Position numbers and translations under genes: made by a program. Shown one piece after another: positions 12,001 to 21,363 of a stretch of 64,000 bases of DNA. How positions within the stretch are numbered: the stretch's first letter is position 1; every line of letters begins with the position of its first letter. Below the pieces are notes generated by a model. It did not search any database. It saw only the letters and a list, made by a program, of their open reading frames with translations, and was not told the origin of the DNA. The stretch lies in assembly GCF_024763615.1 (NCBI RefSeq), contig NC_077222.1:66092001-66156000 (forward strand). Direction: 5' to 3'. The stretch comes from Phlebotomus papatasi (Eukaryota; Arthropoda; Insecta; Diptera; Psychodidae).

Positions 12001-14997
12001 TTCTCAATTGGTTTCCCATCCTTTCTCTCCTTCTCCTTCATGTCATGATGAGCTCCCTGTTTCATAATCCTAACACCATCTCCGAACATTGCAAAGAGTT
12101 GCGGAAGCGGAATCAAGATTTCAAGTTTCGTCAGGATCTGCAGCCAATGCAGAGCTTGTTGCTGAACTTTCGACGTAGTTTTTTCGAAACGAATCGTTAC
12201 GAAGTTGTACATTGTCTTTGCATCAAATCCCAGGGGAGACATATCAGGATCTAGAATTTTACTTAGAACTATTTTGAGTTCAGGTAATTCCTTCTCTGGC
12301 ACATCATTCGTGATGGCTTCCATCCAATGAGGCATCACAAAATCCCAGATCTCTGAAGTGATGACTTCGTACGGAACCAGGCAGATCAGACGTTGCAGAC
12401 CTTCCTTGAGATGCGAAGTTCGAGAAGCTAAAGTGTCCCAATGGCCTCCGACTCTTGAATATTCCGGGGGATGTGGCAGTAGACAAGCGATGAAGTCCTT
12501 GTAGTGACTTTCGCAGATGTCTTTGAGCCATCCGCAGACATGTTCAATTTTGAGTTTCTCTAGTGGACTTTCAAGCTGACTTTCAGTGGAGTAAGCTGTT
12601 ACATGGAACCAGTGGAACAACATGGAGAGTAGACGTCCTAAAATCTCCACAGGAGTGTCTTGAGTAGGAGTACATCTTCCCACAAGCAACCAAATCCCGT
12701 ATCTTCCTAACTGTTGACGCTCCTCCAAACTGATGTTGTCTTGTGGAGCATTTGAAACCGATGGTTTTGTGGAATCTACGGTTGAGTCTTTTCCAGGTTC
12801 GAAGTTCTGAGGCTTTGATTCTCGCAGTAAGCTTACCACAGACTCTACCATATAAGTTTGCATTTCGGCATCCATGTGCCAAGCTACAGGTAAACTTTGA
12901 TGAACGACGTGATCACCACCTCTTCTACTATTGTGACGATTCCCATGACACTGAAGACAGTACCTTATAGGATGATTCCCATTGTAACTGGCACATTCAG
13001 TTGAGAAGCAAATGGATACGGCTGACTTATCTGTAGATCTGCAATTTTTGTTTTCGCAAACCATTGAAACCTGTTGCATCGGATGCAGAATGTCCACAAA
13101 GGTCTGATCTGGATGCTCTCGGTGGATATCGTTGGCACATTCAATGCAAAGATAGAGAGGTGGAGGACTCTCGGGAGCGTAAATGATGCTGATGTTGTGA
13201 TTATAGCAAACTTTTACTGCTTCAGCATTGCCAGCATTTGGACAGGATTCTCTTTGGCAAACAAAAGGAACCAAGTCATCTGAAAGGATATTTTGAATAA
13301 GAAACGTAAATTTAAAGCATAAGTTAAAAATCTTACTGGTAAATTTGCAAAGTAACCCTCGTCGATCGAAGAGGTTTGTGTTGAAGGCCGGCCAGTAGTA
13401 GAAAAGCAGCTTAGCAGCTGAGGACCTAGAAGCTGCCGTTCCATATGCAATAACGCAAAGTAGATCCTTGACAACGTTGTGCTTTAGCGTCATTAAGCAT
13501 TCTAGCAATTGACAATGATGTCCTGGATTTGAAGAATACTGGAATACCAGCATTATTACAGCAGAGACTGATTGACAAGCTTGGCATTCTTGGTCCTCAA
13601 CGCTTTGCCGAGCTATTAAAGAAAAAATGTTAAGATGTATACATCTGGAATATTATTTTTCATAAACTTACTAATAGTGAATGGAAGGATATAAAAACAT
13701 AGCGAATTTATGATATCCTGGTGAAGAGACGGCGGTAGAACTGAGATGCACGATGCCGTCAAGTAAGGAAGGTTGTCAATGAGATCCCTATCCAGAAAGG
13801 GTAAGATGCAACCCAGGCACTGAAGTACCGCTTTGCCGAACATCACTAAGCCGTACTGGATGTTGGATGCCACATCGAGGAGCATGTTGAGGGCATTGTA
13901 CAGATTCCCGTATTCGAGGTTGGGGTAGGCGGACATGCGCGCTTGGTCCTGAGTTGGGTCTTTAATCATCTGGTACGGAGAGCTTGGCACATCTTTCAGA
14001 AGAGCTGCCGGTATCAAGTGCGCAGAAATGAGATAACAGTCGGTATTTGGGGCATTAAATTATTGATTTAGGGGATGATAACTCTCGGATTCATTGTTGT
14101 AGGAAAATTGTCTGAAAAGTTAGTGTCAAGTTGCGTATGATTTTGCTTCAACAGATGCCGAAAATTAAATTCTATTTCGATTTTATTATTGTTCAGGATT
14201 ATTGAAAATTACTAATTATTAAAAATAATGATTAACAATTTCTTTATATAGGATAAGTGTGCCAAATTTCGGCATAGTTGCATGCAAGCGCCAAAGTCTC
14301 AAGTTTGAAATGTAATATATTTAATAGAAATTGATTTGTTTCATTCCTTCTACTTAAGGAGTGTTGCTTAGAACCTTGTAGACAGTTTATCGTCTTTATT
14401 TACTTTAAAATCATTCTTAATACAATTTAAAATGAATAAAAATGTAGACATAGCTTTGGTGTCCTATTTCGGTCACCTTCATTCTCATAGTTCCTTGCCC
14501 TTCGGGAATTCTTCAAATGTCTTTTTCACGTCATCTTGTTTGTCGAAGCTATTTTTTTTGTTATTCTTTTGCATTGTATAATCTCCTGAGTATGTAAAAA
14601 CTAAAAATTTATGAAAATTCGAGGAACAAAAAAGGTGGCCGGAATTGCAAGCTTGCCGGAATTTGGTACACTTACCCTATTCTTTTGAGAATCAATAAAA
14701 TATTCTATAAAAATTAAATTAGAAAATATTCTCTATTTTTTATCTTTGTAGAATATTAATAAGTCATCAACTTATTTTAAGCTATTTTAAATTAAGTTTG
14801 GATGAAAAGTAAAATTTAAAAAATGTCACGTAGTTATCAACCCCTTGCGCTTTTGCAAAAGCTCAAAGGAAACTTACTGAGTAGGGTCTGGGAGAAGTAC
14901 TTGATATTGTTGGCTATGTCCACTCCGGATGGGAGCGGTATTATGTTATGCAGAAGTCTTAGATGATAATCGTAGAGACATCTGAGCTTGGCTTGAT
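1..14997 (-). CDS. unc79: unc79, NALCN channel complex subunit (partial gene, 13 exons)
   Basis: UNC79 is a very large HEAT-like scaffold protein. With UNC80 it supports the NALCN/narrow abdomen sodium-leak channel at the neuronal plasma membrane, and in flies it affects circadian locomotion and anaesthetic response (family knowledge). Thirteen minus-strand exons were joined from GT/AG sites with matching phases, giving about 1,472 codons. Recognition rests on conserved stretches such as PLPSGVDIANNIKYFSQTLL near the N-terminus, YSSNPGHHCQLLECLM, a Cys/His-rich block, IMTATVETVSEQLDLAA, and NLWDLCNAEHSH followed by PLLLHCITLPHGSDVFWRI. The gene runs off the left edge and its start codon lies above 14997, so about half of a usual-length protein (over 2,500 residues) is here. 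Introns are mostly 55-60 bp; four exceed 800 bp and three of these carry mobile elements. Confidence in the identity is high; individual boundaries are predictions. Confidence 0.93.
83..2120 (-). other. unc79 intron, 2.0 kb
   Basis: Intron between the His-rich exon and the edge exon. It carries one SINE (1329-1589) and otherwise AT-rich sequence. Short ORFs here have no recognisable content. A CACGTG site is at 131-136. Confidence 0.75.
1329..1589 (+). mobile_element. tRNA-derived SINE, copy 1
   Basis: A tRNA-like head carries an A-box-like GGTCAAGTGATAGAGC and a perfect B box GGTTCGAATCC (1382-1392). It is followed by a non-tRNA body ending TGCGCC and a short TTA-rich tail. The body is shared with the copies at 56454-56719 and 37342-37768, so this is a dispersed family and not a tRNA gene. 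No clear target duplication was found. Confidence 0.85.
2121..3280 (-). CDS. unc79: unc79 exon with conserved HEAT-like core and His-rich insert
   Basis: 1,160-bp exon. The acceptor is TTGATTTGTTACAG and the donor is GTAGGT below 2121 (phase 1). The first 210 or so residues are conserved: PLLLHCITLPHGSDVFWRIV, DSDWRVRFTAVERVTVITRF, NVHVAQRATLYLGTIHD and LAWDFFLNRFDTLFVEAQ. The last third is low-complexity, Ser/Thr-rich (SASFGPKWPYKRTMSAPASI), with a histidine-rich stretch (HSHSHHHHFAHPHPHHSS) and Gly/Ala/Pro-rich sequence. An in-frame ATG at the top of the open frame is intronic, not a start. Confidence 0.93.
3341..3489 (-). CDS. unc79: unc79 exon (PDILYHMLQCLNILALHGDA)
   Basis: 149-bp exon. 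The acceptor is TTGATTTTTAG and the donor is GTAAGG. It encodes ELPNIEKPDILYHMLQCLNI, LALHGDALSKAARDQRGFFI and WCQENLIIK. The segment fits the UNC79 HEAT-like region. It ends two bases into a codon and joins CTCTGGGACC of the next exon to give NLWDLCNAEHS. Confidence 0.91.
3547..3740 (-). CDS. unc79: unc79 exon (acidic loop and DFWHTSVGKFKF)
   Basis: 194-bp exon. The acceptor is TTTTGTTGTGCAG and the donor is GTAAAA. It encodes an Asp/Glu/Gly-rich loop (GSEGDRSGDGEDGGDELEDG), then EDFWHTSVGKFKFALDSLPQ and QLQYIHQLLK. The HTSVGKF...LPQQLQYIHQLLK run is a family hallmark. The acidic loop is likely disordered and of lineage-specific length. Confidence 0.9.
3799..3916 (-). CDS. unc79: unc79 exon (IMTATVETVSEQLDLAA)
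   Basis: 118-bp exon. The acceptor is GTTGTTTCAG and the donor is GTAAGT. It encodes IMTATVETVSEQLDLAAIMP, then SEKVVTAVARSVTLSDADV. This is a highly conserved UNC79 segment. It lies 5.35 kb downstream of the previous exon, across the longest intron of the visible gene, and 58 bp before the next exon. Confidence 0.9.
5421..7210. mobile_element. 1.8-kb TIR element with internal 0.3-kb tandem repeats
   Basis: Perfect 15-bp terminal inverted repeats GGTGAGATTCTTAAC and GTTAAGAATCTCACC are flanked by TA on both sides. The left end is itself palindromic (GGTGAGATT, six bases, AATCTCACC). Inside, a unit of about 290-300 bp recurs three times, recognisable by ATTTTAGTATGTT at about 5770, 6070 and 6357 and by CCGGTTCTAA at about 5888, 6189 and 6477. 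A GC-rich GGCC run sits at 5551-5576. No transposase is visible, so it is non-autonomous; the superfamily is unknown to me. Confidence 0.8.
7512..7755 (+). mobile_element. CACTGAG MITE family, copy 1
   Basis: About 250-bp element with ends CACTGAGA and TCTCAGTG (the first base of the left end has changed) and a flanking TA duplication. The interior is a series of short inverted repeats (AACTTTAACAC, GTGTAAAAATAT, TTAACATTTTT-like). It lies in an unc79 intron. It has no coding capacity. Confidence 0.85.
7948..8112. mobile_element. TGCCCAACGCAC MITE, copy 1
   Basis: The ends TGCCCAGCGCATAA and TGTGCATTGGGC are inverted repeats, next to TAA on each side. The interior is itself palindromic (TGTAAACATGTTTTC against a matching right-hand segment) and is shared with the copy at 43535-43680. 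The left end appears partly duplicated (a related GACCAACGCGCAA at about 7934). The TAA target pattern suggests a PIF/Harbinger-type MITE (inference). Confidence 0.7.
9268..9312 (-). CDS. unc79: unc79 predicted 45-bp microexon
   Basis: 45-bp exon flanked by a strong acceptor (TTTTTTCCCACCACAG) and a GTACTT donor. It encodes GREQDIARFIHATDE. Both ends are phase 0, so it is a symmetric cassette that could be alternatively spliced. Local composition is visibly less AT-rich than the surrounding intron. It interrupts the natural junction between VSMPN and IMTATVET. Confidence 0.68.
9632..9705 (-). CDS. unc79: unc79 exon (PVPVVLPQPPEPHSIGG)
   Basis: 74-bp exon. The acceptor is TTGTGTTTTCTAG. It encodes GPVPVVLPQPPEPHSIGGVL then VSMPN, a proline-rich link to the next conserved segment. 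The donor used here is GTGTGC. A better-looking donor, GTATGT, lies nine bases further on (exon end about 9623) and would add three residues (VCS) in the same phase. I prefer the shorter form because MPN then joins IMTATVET smoothly if the 45-bp exon is skipped. Confidence 0.72.
9706..11057 (-). other. unc79 intron, 1.35 kb
   Basis: AT-rich intron between the 30-bp and 74-bp exons. It holds a possible decayed SINE (10262-10330), a short tandem CAGCCTATTTT duplication near 10098-10120 and a CACGTG at 10907-10912. Nothing coding was recognised. Confidence 0.7.
10262..10330 (-). mobile_element. Possible decayed tRNA-derived SINE head
   Basis: On the minus strand a B-box-like GGTTCAAGTCC (10286-10296) is preceded by a sequence resembling the SINE family head (GCAAGTGCCTCAGG). 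The body and tail are not recognisable. It could be a chance tRNA-like match. Confidence 0.35.
11058..11087 (-). CDS. unc79: unc79 predicted 30-bp microexon
   Basis: Proposed microexon of 30 bp. The acceptor is CTCTATTCCAG and the donor is GTGATT. It encodes DDPGKLVIMA when joined to its neighbours. It is symmetric (phase 1 on both sides), so including or skipping it keeps the frame. The support is splice-site sequence and phase only; without transcripts it could be false. Confidence 0.55.
11389..11536 (-). CDS. unc79: unc79 exon (PPIEEIFDDERSARKSP)
   Basis: 148-bp exon. The acceptor is TTTTTTCAG and the donor is GTATTT below 11389, leaving phase 1. It encodes PPIEEIFDDERSARKSPPET, then KEAKGRDRDVSLSMAPLPIP and LGPLGGFS. 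The sequence is acidic and then Pro/Gly-rich, suggesting a flexible linker. The intron before it is 55 bp; the one after it is 301 bp and includes a short GATA microsatellite. Confidence 0.82.
11592..13279 (-). CDS. unc79: unc79 large exon with Cys/His-rich block and acidic linker
   Basis: 1,688-bp exon. The acceptor is CCTTTCAG at 13280 and the donor is GTAAGC below 11592. It starts with a Cys/His-rich segment of about 120 residues, with paired cysteines in CQRESCPN, LYLCIECAND, CENKNCRST and RYCLQCHGNRH. This pattern suggests zinc binding and is kept in UNC79 homologues, though its ligand is inferred. HEAT-like helices follow, for example YGIWLLVGRCTPTQDTPVEI and VGGHWDTLASRTSHLKEGLQ. Then comes a charged, probably disordered Ser-rich linker (RRSSISPVVEDDSDGNTSAI) and a return to conserved sequence (LTCCILMLDILLKQMELQD). 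The exon ends on a codon boundary. The linker is a plausible phosphorylation region, but that is inference. Confidence 0.94.
13337..13612 (-). CDS. unc79: unc79 exon
   Basis: 276-bp exon. The acceptor is a pyrimidine-rich TTTCTTTAATAG and the donor is GTAAGA. It encodes QSVEDQECQACQSVSAVIML, then VFQYSSNPGHHCQLLECLM and KDLLCVIAYGTAASRSSAAK, ending KFT. The block YSSNPGHHCQLLECLM followed by a KDLL.VIAYG motif is one of the clearest UNC79 family signatures. It is separated from its neighbours by introns of 59 and 57 bp. Confidence 0.92.
13672..14004 (-). CDS. unc79: unc79 exon (N-terminal helical region)
   Basis: 333-bp exon between an acceptor reading GATACCGGCAG and a GTAAGT donor. The phase fits both neighbours. 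It encodes LLKDVPSSPYQ, then YPNLEYGNLYNALNMLLDVA and PFLDRDLIDNLPYLTASCIS. This is alternating hydrophobic helix-like sequence consistent with the HEAT-like fold of UNC79. An in-frame ATG six codons into the open frame lies before the acceptor and is not a likely start, because the conserved upstream exon joins in phase. Confidence 0.9.
14251..14677. mobile_element. GTGTGCCAAATTTCGGC MITE, copy 1 (unc79 intron)
   Basis: 427-bp element with inverted ends GGATAAGTGTGCCAAATTTC and GAATTTGGTACACTTACCC, flanked by TA. A second copy with the same interior is at 50262-50686. It occupies about half of the 873-bp intron between the first two visible unc79 exons. It is non-coding. Confidence 0.85.
14878..14997 (-). 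CDS. unc79: unc79 exon with N-terminal conserved segment
   Basis: 120-bp exon. The acceptor is a TTTGCAG just above 14997 and the donor is GTAAGT below 14878. It begins two bases into a codon and ends one base into the next. It encodes DQAKLRCLYDYHLRLLHN followed by IIPLPSGVDIANNIKYFSQTLL (split here for length), which matches the N-terminal segment typical of UNC79. Because family members start only some 10-20 residues before this point, the missing upstream coding exon is probably very short. Confidence 0.88.
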
Positions 14998-17780
14998 CTG
15001 CAAATATACCCAAAAATGATTTTCAGTCCCCAAAGCTCAAACAAAAAGCTCAAGAACTCACAAGCAGCCGCTCTTGTGCCCATATTGATGAGTTGTACCC
15101 GAAAACTGCCCGTCATTGGAGTAACAGAAAAACCATTAGATCAGTTTTTGCATAGCATCAAAAGCTCTGGACAAGCTAAAAGCTCAAAATTGTTCTACTC
15201 GCAAACACTACAAAGGTTTTTTTTTTTCAATTTTGGTAAAATTTTCACAGCTTCAAGATGGCGGCCGCTAAAAATTTCTACATTTTTTTCAGTTCCAAAT
15301 TTTTGCATAAAAACTACGAATACAGAATAATTGCATTAATAAAATTGGGTGAAAAAGGTTTAAAGATAGAGCATAAAATTGGGCATTCACTATTAAAAAG
15401 GGTGGAAGGTGCAGAAAAAAACTTGTAGAAAATTCCTTTTTGGGGGTTTCTACCACTCACTTTTCCATGGTTGACGCCCTGTTTTTTTTTAGTTTTTGGC
15501 AAATGGATTTTATTTGGCTAGAAATTGAAGCTTTTTTGGCAAAATTTCACACTCACTTCACCAACTTTGTGGTTCCAGGAGGGTTTTGCAGTATTTTGGG
15601 GATGGAATTTTAGGGATGACTCTCTAAAAGCTCAATTTTCTGGGAGCTTTGAAAAATGTCGACGTCTAATGGTGGAGAAAATGGGTCAACTGAAGCAAGT
15701 TTCTGCACAGAATCAAGATAATTTACCAACACATTCTTGCAAATTGGATAAGAAATAATCAATATTTGGGAGCTTGGGGGATGAGGTGAACAGCTGACTG
15801 TATAGAGCTTATCGGTGTGATGTAAACAGAAGCACACAGGCAAGCTTTATCCCAGGGTTGCTCCACGTGAATATGACGTTCTTAGGTTAGCTTTCGATGA
15901 TACAATTCCCCTTCATTGCGAACTTTTCGAAACCATTCTAAATGTTTGAACTCTGTCCTAGTGATTGTAACTTAAAATTAAATAGCTCAAAATGCTTTAC
16001 TTTCGTATTTTAAAGCATAAGAACAAAATTCACCGAATGGGTGCAATAATAATTGTGAGACTGTCACAGAAATAAATTTGTGGGCAGAGACTCATCGTGA
16101 TTTTCCACCCACTCACATTAATAAATTTTCCCACAGTCTCAATGGTAAAAATCCTTCTGGCGATCAAAATTTCAGATCTCACGGGTTCTCTGTCAAGACA
16201 ATCTGGCTAATTTGCATTGAAATGGCAATCAAATGCAATAAAACAATGCTCCAATGAGACAAATCCATCGTGATTAGAGGGGTGGAAAGTCCACCAATTT
16301 CCTCTCATTCAGAGCACCAAAATTAAATGACTGCAGGTCGGGTGAGGAAGTATCTCGAAGACCTCCCATCTCCCTAATCTCCCAAGAATCATGTTAAGGC
16401 GTAGCCTGTACCTCTCTCTCACCTAGTCCATCTATTAAAATATCACAATTAATGGGCAGTTGTGGGAGTCACCGTGACAAAGTCATGCAAGGAGTCCAAG
16501 AGAGAAAAAGGTTTGCTAGATGGGATGGGTTTTTTAGGAGGCGGCCACAGAAAGTACCCATAGATTATTATTAAATTAATTAAATTATACACATTTTCTT
16601 GGTCATAGCAAGAACCGTTGGTTTTTTGTAAGATACTAGACATTCACCGCTTCCAATAAAACACATTTTTAATTGCTGTAGAGAAATTAGAAATCTCATA
16701 TGGAAAGTATTTCAATTAATGCGTACTTCATCCTTAAGCACAAATAATATCGCACCTTGAGTATTATGGGCTCTTAAACAATGAAAAAAAAATTCTTGTA
16801 CATATTTGGCATAATCGAAGAAATTTTAAAATGTTTTTTTTTCTACAAATCTGAAAGCATTTTTGTACAGTATAGGTACCATATTTTCGACTTATTATAA
16901 GAAATTCGTAAAATATTCAATTCATTCTATCCAATAATTCCAACAACTTTGCTAGAAATATTTTTCATAAAAATCAATCAATCATGAAGCAAGAAAAAGT
17001 GCAGATTTATGCAGTATTTTTCCTGATCATAATGATTTTTTACTAATAATAATATGAATATTTCTATGCAATAGTTTTATCCATTTTGGCAATAATTTTG
17101 GAATCTACATAAATATTTTCGTCAAAATTTATTTCACACAAAAATTTCAAAATTTTTTTACCATGTGATACTATGGAGTATTTCTAAGACGTTATCACAT
17201 TATGAAATGGCAATGATTTTGTAACAAAGCTTAGTATTTGGTAAGACTCATAAACAAAAGATATTGCTTTCATCGTCATAAATAGTTCAATTTTGATTTT
17301 GAAGTATTAAAATTCATCTTAATATTGAAAGTTCGAAAAATCGCTACATAGCTTCCAAAGCTTTTTTCCTTACATATAATCTTTGTATATAATTTAATAT
17401 AATATAATAGTTTTGAAATAACGTTTTAAAATTTTTAATTCTAAAAGAGTATCAGTTTTCGAACGTAAATCTTTTTTAAAAATTATTAATATTTCAATTT
17501 TATCAAAAAATAAATAAAAATATTTTTTATTAAAAAAAAAATTAATTTTTCGAAGCAAATGACTTTCTGAGGTCCTTGAAAGCATTATTTTAAGTTGATA
17601 TAAATTGTAATAATTAATTCTTGAATACAAGGAATTGATCTGTGAGCCTGAACTCAGTCATAGTCATATTTTTATTAATAAAAAAAAAACACAGAAACAT
17701 CTTAAGACGGTTTCAGATTAGAGTTTAAGCCTAGTTCTCGACTGTCTTTTAATGGTTTTTCGCAATATGTCAACCACATA
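14998..17780. other. Upstream of the first visible unc79 exon; no gene recognised
   Basis: About 2.8 kb of AT-rich sequence. A missing unc79 start exon may lie here or further up; I could not place it. An ATG in good context with a nearby GTGAGT (about 15460-15475, minus strand) was tested and joins in the wrong phase. A CACGTG is at 15863-15868. The rest is unique-looking non-coding DNA. Confidence 0.5.
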
Positions 17781-18036
17781 CATTGAGAAAAAAGAGGGTG
17801 CGATTAACTTTTTTTCCTCGTAACTTTAACACTCTTTAGGCGTAAAAATATATCAACATTTTTTAATGCTAATTTTACACCATTTCAAGTGCAAAGTTAA
17901 CATGAAAAAGGGTAACTTTAACCCATAATACACCTAAGAAGCTAAATAAATATTAACACCGATTTCGGATCAATAATGCAGGGTAAAATTAACATTTCCG
18001 AAATGTTACTGTAACTTTTTCGGATTTCTTTCAGTG
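17781..18036 (+). mobile_element. CACTGAG MITE family, copy 2
   Basis: 256-bp copy with ends CATTGAGA and TTTCAGTG and a TA duplication. Same orientation and interior as the copy at 7512-7755. It ends only about 50 bp before the Harbinger-like relic. Confidence 0.85.
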
Positions 18037-18087
18037 TACCCTCAATATCTAATCCTAAGTCAAAATTTTCACAAAAATTTCGACTAA

Positions 18088-19711
18088 AGGTGTCTACACA
18101 TTGGAACTGATTTCATCAAGAATTATTTCAAGAATTTTTTAAAGAAAAATTCATATTTTTGAAGGAATTTTTGAAGAAAAATGCCTCCACACTGGGTTTT
18201 TTTATTTTCCATCAAACATTTTTTTGACAGATTGCCATCATTCCAAGTCTCTTGCTCTTCTGACTGTTTTTCACGAAAATTTGTTGTTTCACCGCTGGAA
18301 AAAGTGAGAAAAGCATTTGGTGAAGTTCCTTGGGATAGTATTTAGTGAATTTCTGAAGAAAACCTTCTAAATATGCAAGGGAATATAGTGTTCTTCTGGA
18401 GATGTTGTTCCTAGTGGAATCCAACCCAGCCTTTGAAGGAACATTTCCTGTGATTTTCCTCCAGAAATTGCACCATTTTCTTCTTTTTCGAGGTATTTCC
18501 TCCATCATTTCTTCCAAGTTTACAACAAAAGAGCTCAAAATAATTAATTTTCGTCTTGCCGCCATGTTCTCAAATTCGACACACAAGATCACAAAACACT
18601 TGGTGGGAAATTATGAATGATATTTGACCAACTTCACATTGGATGACTGACGGTCGATTTTCGTAATTTCGGAATACGGGACCATAACCTCAAAACATTA
18701 TTTTTATTTTCATCTACAAATTGTGTGATATTCGCAGTTTGCTGTGGAGAAAAAGTTGTTTTTTTTTCGGGATAATCTCCTTGTAAAAAGAAGAAAGATT
18801 CAATAAAAAACTTTTTTAAGGATTTTACTTTAGATTTTTTTTTATTTCTCACCACCTTTTCATGCACTACTACTCAAACTGGGAGTCCCACGGAGGAATC
18901 GAAGGCCTGTGGCTATCCAGTTCTGGTGTTCTCGAAAGGAATCAATCCCACATAGTTCCTAGTGGTTGAGAAAGTGAATGATATAAAAGATCATTCTGAT
19001 GTTCTTTTGGGGGTTCAAGTGATGGCTTCTGGTAGCTCCAGACAGCTCTCGTTCGCATTGAGATCTCCTTGGTGGCTCTGGTTAGCTCTTGTTTTAATTG
19101 GTCTCTAAGACATATAGAGATTCCAGAGTGCCCGTAAATTATCTCTTTTCCATCCATCTTGCAATCCATGGAGTACGAGACCACTGTACTGTGGAACACC
19201 TCAAGAATACACAGATGGATTAACTTCCGGCAATTTCTGGAGGAAAATCACAGGAAATGTTCCTTCAAAGGCTGGGTTGGATTCCACCAGGAAAGACATC
19301 TCCAGAAAAACACTATTCCCTTGCATATTTAGAAGATTTTCTTTAGAAATTCACTAAATACTATCTCAAGGAACTTCACCAAACGCTTTTCTCACTTTTT
19401 CCAGCAGAAAATAACAAATTTTCGTGAAAAACAATCTTGAATCGTGATGGTTTCCGTCAAGAATTCTGTCAAGAATGACTTTGATGAAATTTATTCCAAT
19501 GTGTAGCGGGTAATTTCTTTCTAAAATTTTTTGATGGAAATTACCTTCAATTGGATATGATTTTTGAAGAAATTTGTCTACACATTAGACAAATTTTCTT
19601 CAAAAATCCATCTTTTTGTCAAAAATGCTTACCAATGTGTAGGCAATTTTCTTGAAGAACACTTCTTGAAGCTCATTTTTGATAGAAATTTCTTATAATG
19701 TGTAGACACCT
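18088..19711 (-). mobile_element. PIF/Harbinger-like transposon relic with inverted internal duplication
   Basis: 1,624-bp element with ends AGGTGTCTACACATT and AATGTGTAGACACCT and a 3-bp TAA target duplication, the pattern of PIF/Harbinger (TWA). A minus-strand frame at 18212-18592 encodes MAARRKLIILSSFVVNLEEM, KRRKWCNFWRK and FTKYYPKELHQMLFSLFP. This layout resembles the start of Harbinger transposases (basic KW..W motif, then a FL.....F..L helix). The segment around 18300-18470 recurs inverted at 19228-19420, so the relic is a foldback and cannot be functional. A second frame (18942-19199, minus) may be decayed transposase but is not assignable. Confidence 0.65.
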
Positions 19712-19858
19712 TAATAAAAAAATTGGACAAGTTAAGTCATAAGACTACACATTAGGTCTGAAGGCCGTATTACAATTCATCTAGTGCTTATAATCGTATT
19801 ATTATTTTACCAATAAAAAATATTGTCGAACTTCTAAACAGTTTAATTTTCATGCATA

Positions 19859-20378
19859 CACAGAAAAAATATTTTGTAAAATTGTTCGTAAATGTTTGTG
19901 AAATCCTATAGAGGACTTACAAAATGCTCGTGAATCATAAAACCCACAAACAAGTTTGTAAAATGTTGTATTTTTTCACAAACATTGTTCGTAAAATGAT
20001 CATTTGACGAACATTTTTTGTACTTTTACAAACATTTGTTCGTAAATGTTCGTAAACACACAGAAAAATGTTCGTAAAATTTTGTCATTTGTTCGTATTT
20101 GTTCGTAATTTTTTGCCAACAAAAATTTACGAACAAATACGAACAAATGACAAAATGTTACGAACATTTTTCTGTGTGTTTACGAACATTTACGAACAAA
20201 TGTTTGTTAAAGTACAAAAAATGTTCGTCAAATGATCATTTACGAACAATGTTTGTGAAAAAAGTACAAAATTTTACGAACTTGTTTGTGTGTTACACGA
20301 TTCACGAGTATTTCGTAAGTCTGCCATAGGATTTCACAAACATTTACGAACAATTTTACAAAATATTTTTTTTCTGTG
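19859..20378. mobile_element. 520-bp foldback element (hairpin)
   Basis: Almost the whole element is one inverted repeat. It begins CACAGAAAAAATATTTTGTA and ends with the complement, with TA on each side. Arms are about 255 bp around a short centre near 20114-20122. Arms are built from TTCGTAAATGTTCG-like words and contain an inner copy of the CACACAGAAAAATGTTCG end. There is no coding potential; the ORF over the right arm is an artefact of the repeat. Confidence 0.85.
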
Positions 20379-20380
20379 TA

Positions 20381-21117
20381 GTTTTATAAAATCAATTACA
20401 GAACTCAAACTTCAAGTACTATATGAATTTATTGATTCAGTAACATGAATGTATTAGCCCATTTTTTCAAAGAATTGTGGAAAATCACGAAAGATGAAAT
20501 TACTTTTTTAGAAACTTCCCACCCTGTCTTATATAAAGAAAGTAATAACGTAGCGTTCAATAAAAAAAAACCCAGAAAAATGCTTAAGCGCGACATAATT
20601 CTGTGCGTTATCATCTTGAATTATAGTTTTAAAATTGCAATATTTATGATTTCGAAAATTGAAATATAATTTTAGATAGCGAATGAGTTTTATTAATAAA
20701 AACAATTAAATACTGAATAAAGTATTTCGTTTTGAAATAACTTATGATTTATTAAAAGATGCCGTTATATCACAAACTTAAAGTTTTTCTTTTTTTTAAG
20801 AATTAAAATATAGCGATTTATTTTAAAATTAATTTAATTTTTATTTTTACCGAACAAATATATTTCAAACTATTTACAAAAAATACAATATCTTTTGAAA
20901 CATATTGAATGACCGAAGAGTACAATAACTTCATAAGAATATAAAGTATAACATTTTCTTATTAATTTACATGATTGTAAATTGTTAATAAAAATACGAA
21001 AAATTAGTTTTTGTTAAGGTTAGAATAAACCGTGTTATTGTTTGTAAAACTCATTTAATAAAAATTAAAAAGATATCTGCTAGTATTGAAGCTTTTGTCT
21101 CAGTATTTCTTTTTGAT
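20381..21117. other. AT-rich spacer, nothing recognised
   Basis: Very AT-rich sequence with only short overlapping ORFs on both strands near 20430-20670. These look like chance frames. Confidence 0.5.
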
Positions 21118-21363
21118 TCGACCACTCAGAATAAGAAATGAATAACTCGCAGTAGGAAAATTTTACAGGAAAGCGATTTGAAGCTGAAATTTTACATGCA
21201 TAGTAAGGATTTTTTGAGATTTAAAATCTCTATAACTTTGAAAATAAATATCTTTTAAGCATAATATTCACAGGGAAGGTAGAGGATATAAAGAAGTATC
21301 CAAATGCAAATAAAACGATTTTTGGAAAAAAACGAGTTGTTCGAGTTATATTCTGAGTGGTCG
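21118..21363. mobile_element. TCGACCACTCAGAATA MITE
   Basis: 246-bp element with inverted ends TCGACCACTCAGAATAA and TTATATTCTGAGTGGTCGA. Inner sequence also pairs partly (AATAACTCG against CGAGTTGTTCGAGT). Only one copy is in the window. Confidence 0.65.

Noticed and set aside
12045..12970. Several frames inside the large unc79 exon on other frames and strand
   Set aside because: Shadows of strongly supported unc79 coding sequence.
15440..15480. unc79 start exon (ATG in good context followed by GTGAGT on the minus strand)
   Set aside because: Joining to the exon at 14997 puts the downstream sequence in the wrong frame.
18942..19199. Second transposase frame in the Harbinger-like relic
   Set aside because: Weak resemblance to the G-S-G-Y region of such enzymes only; not strong enough for a separate call.
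20099..20329. 76-codon plus-strand gene
   Set aside because: It lies in the 520-bp foldback and its repeats follow the TTCGTAAATG words.
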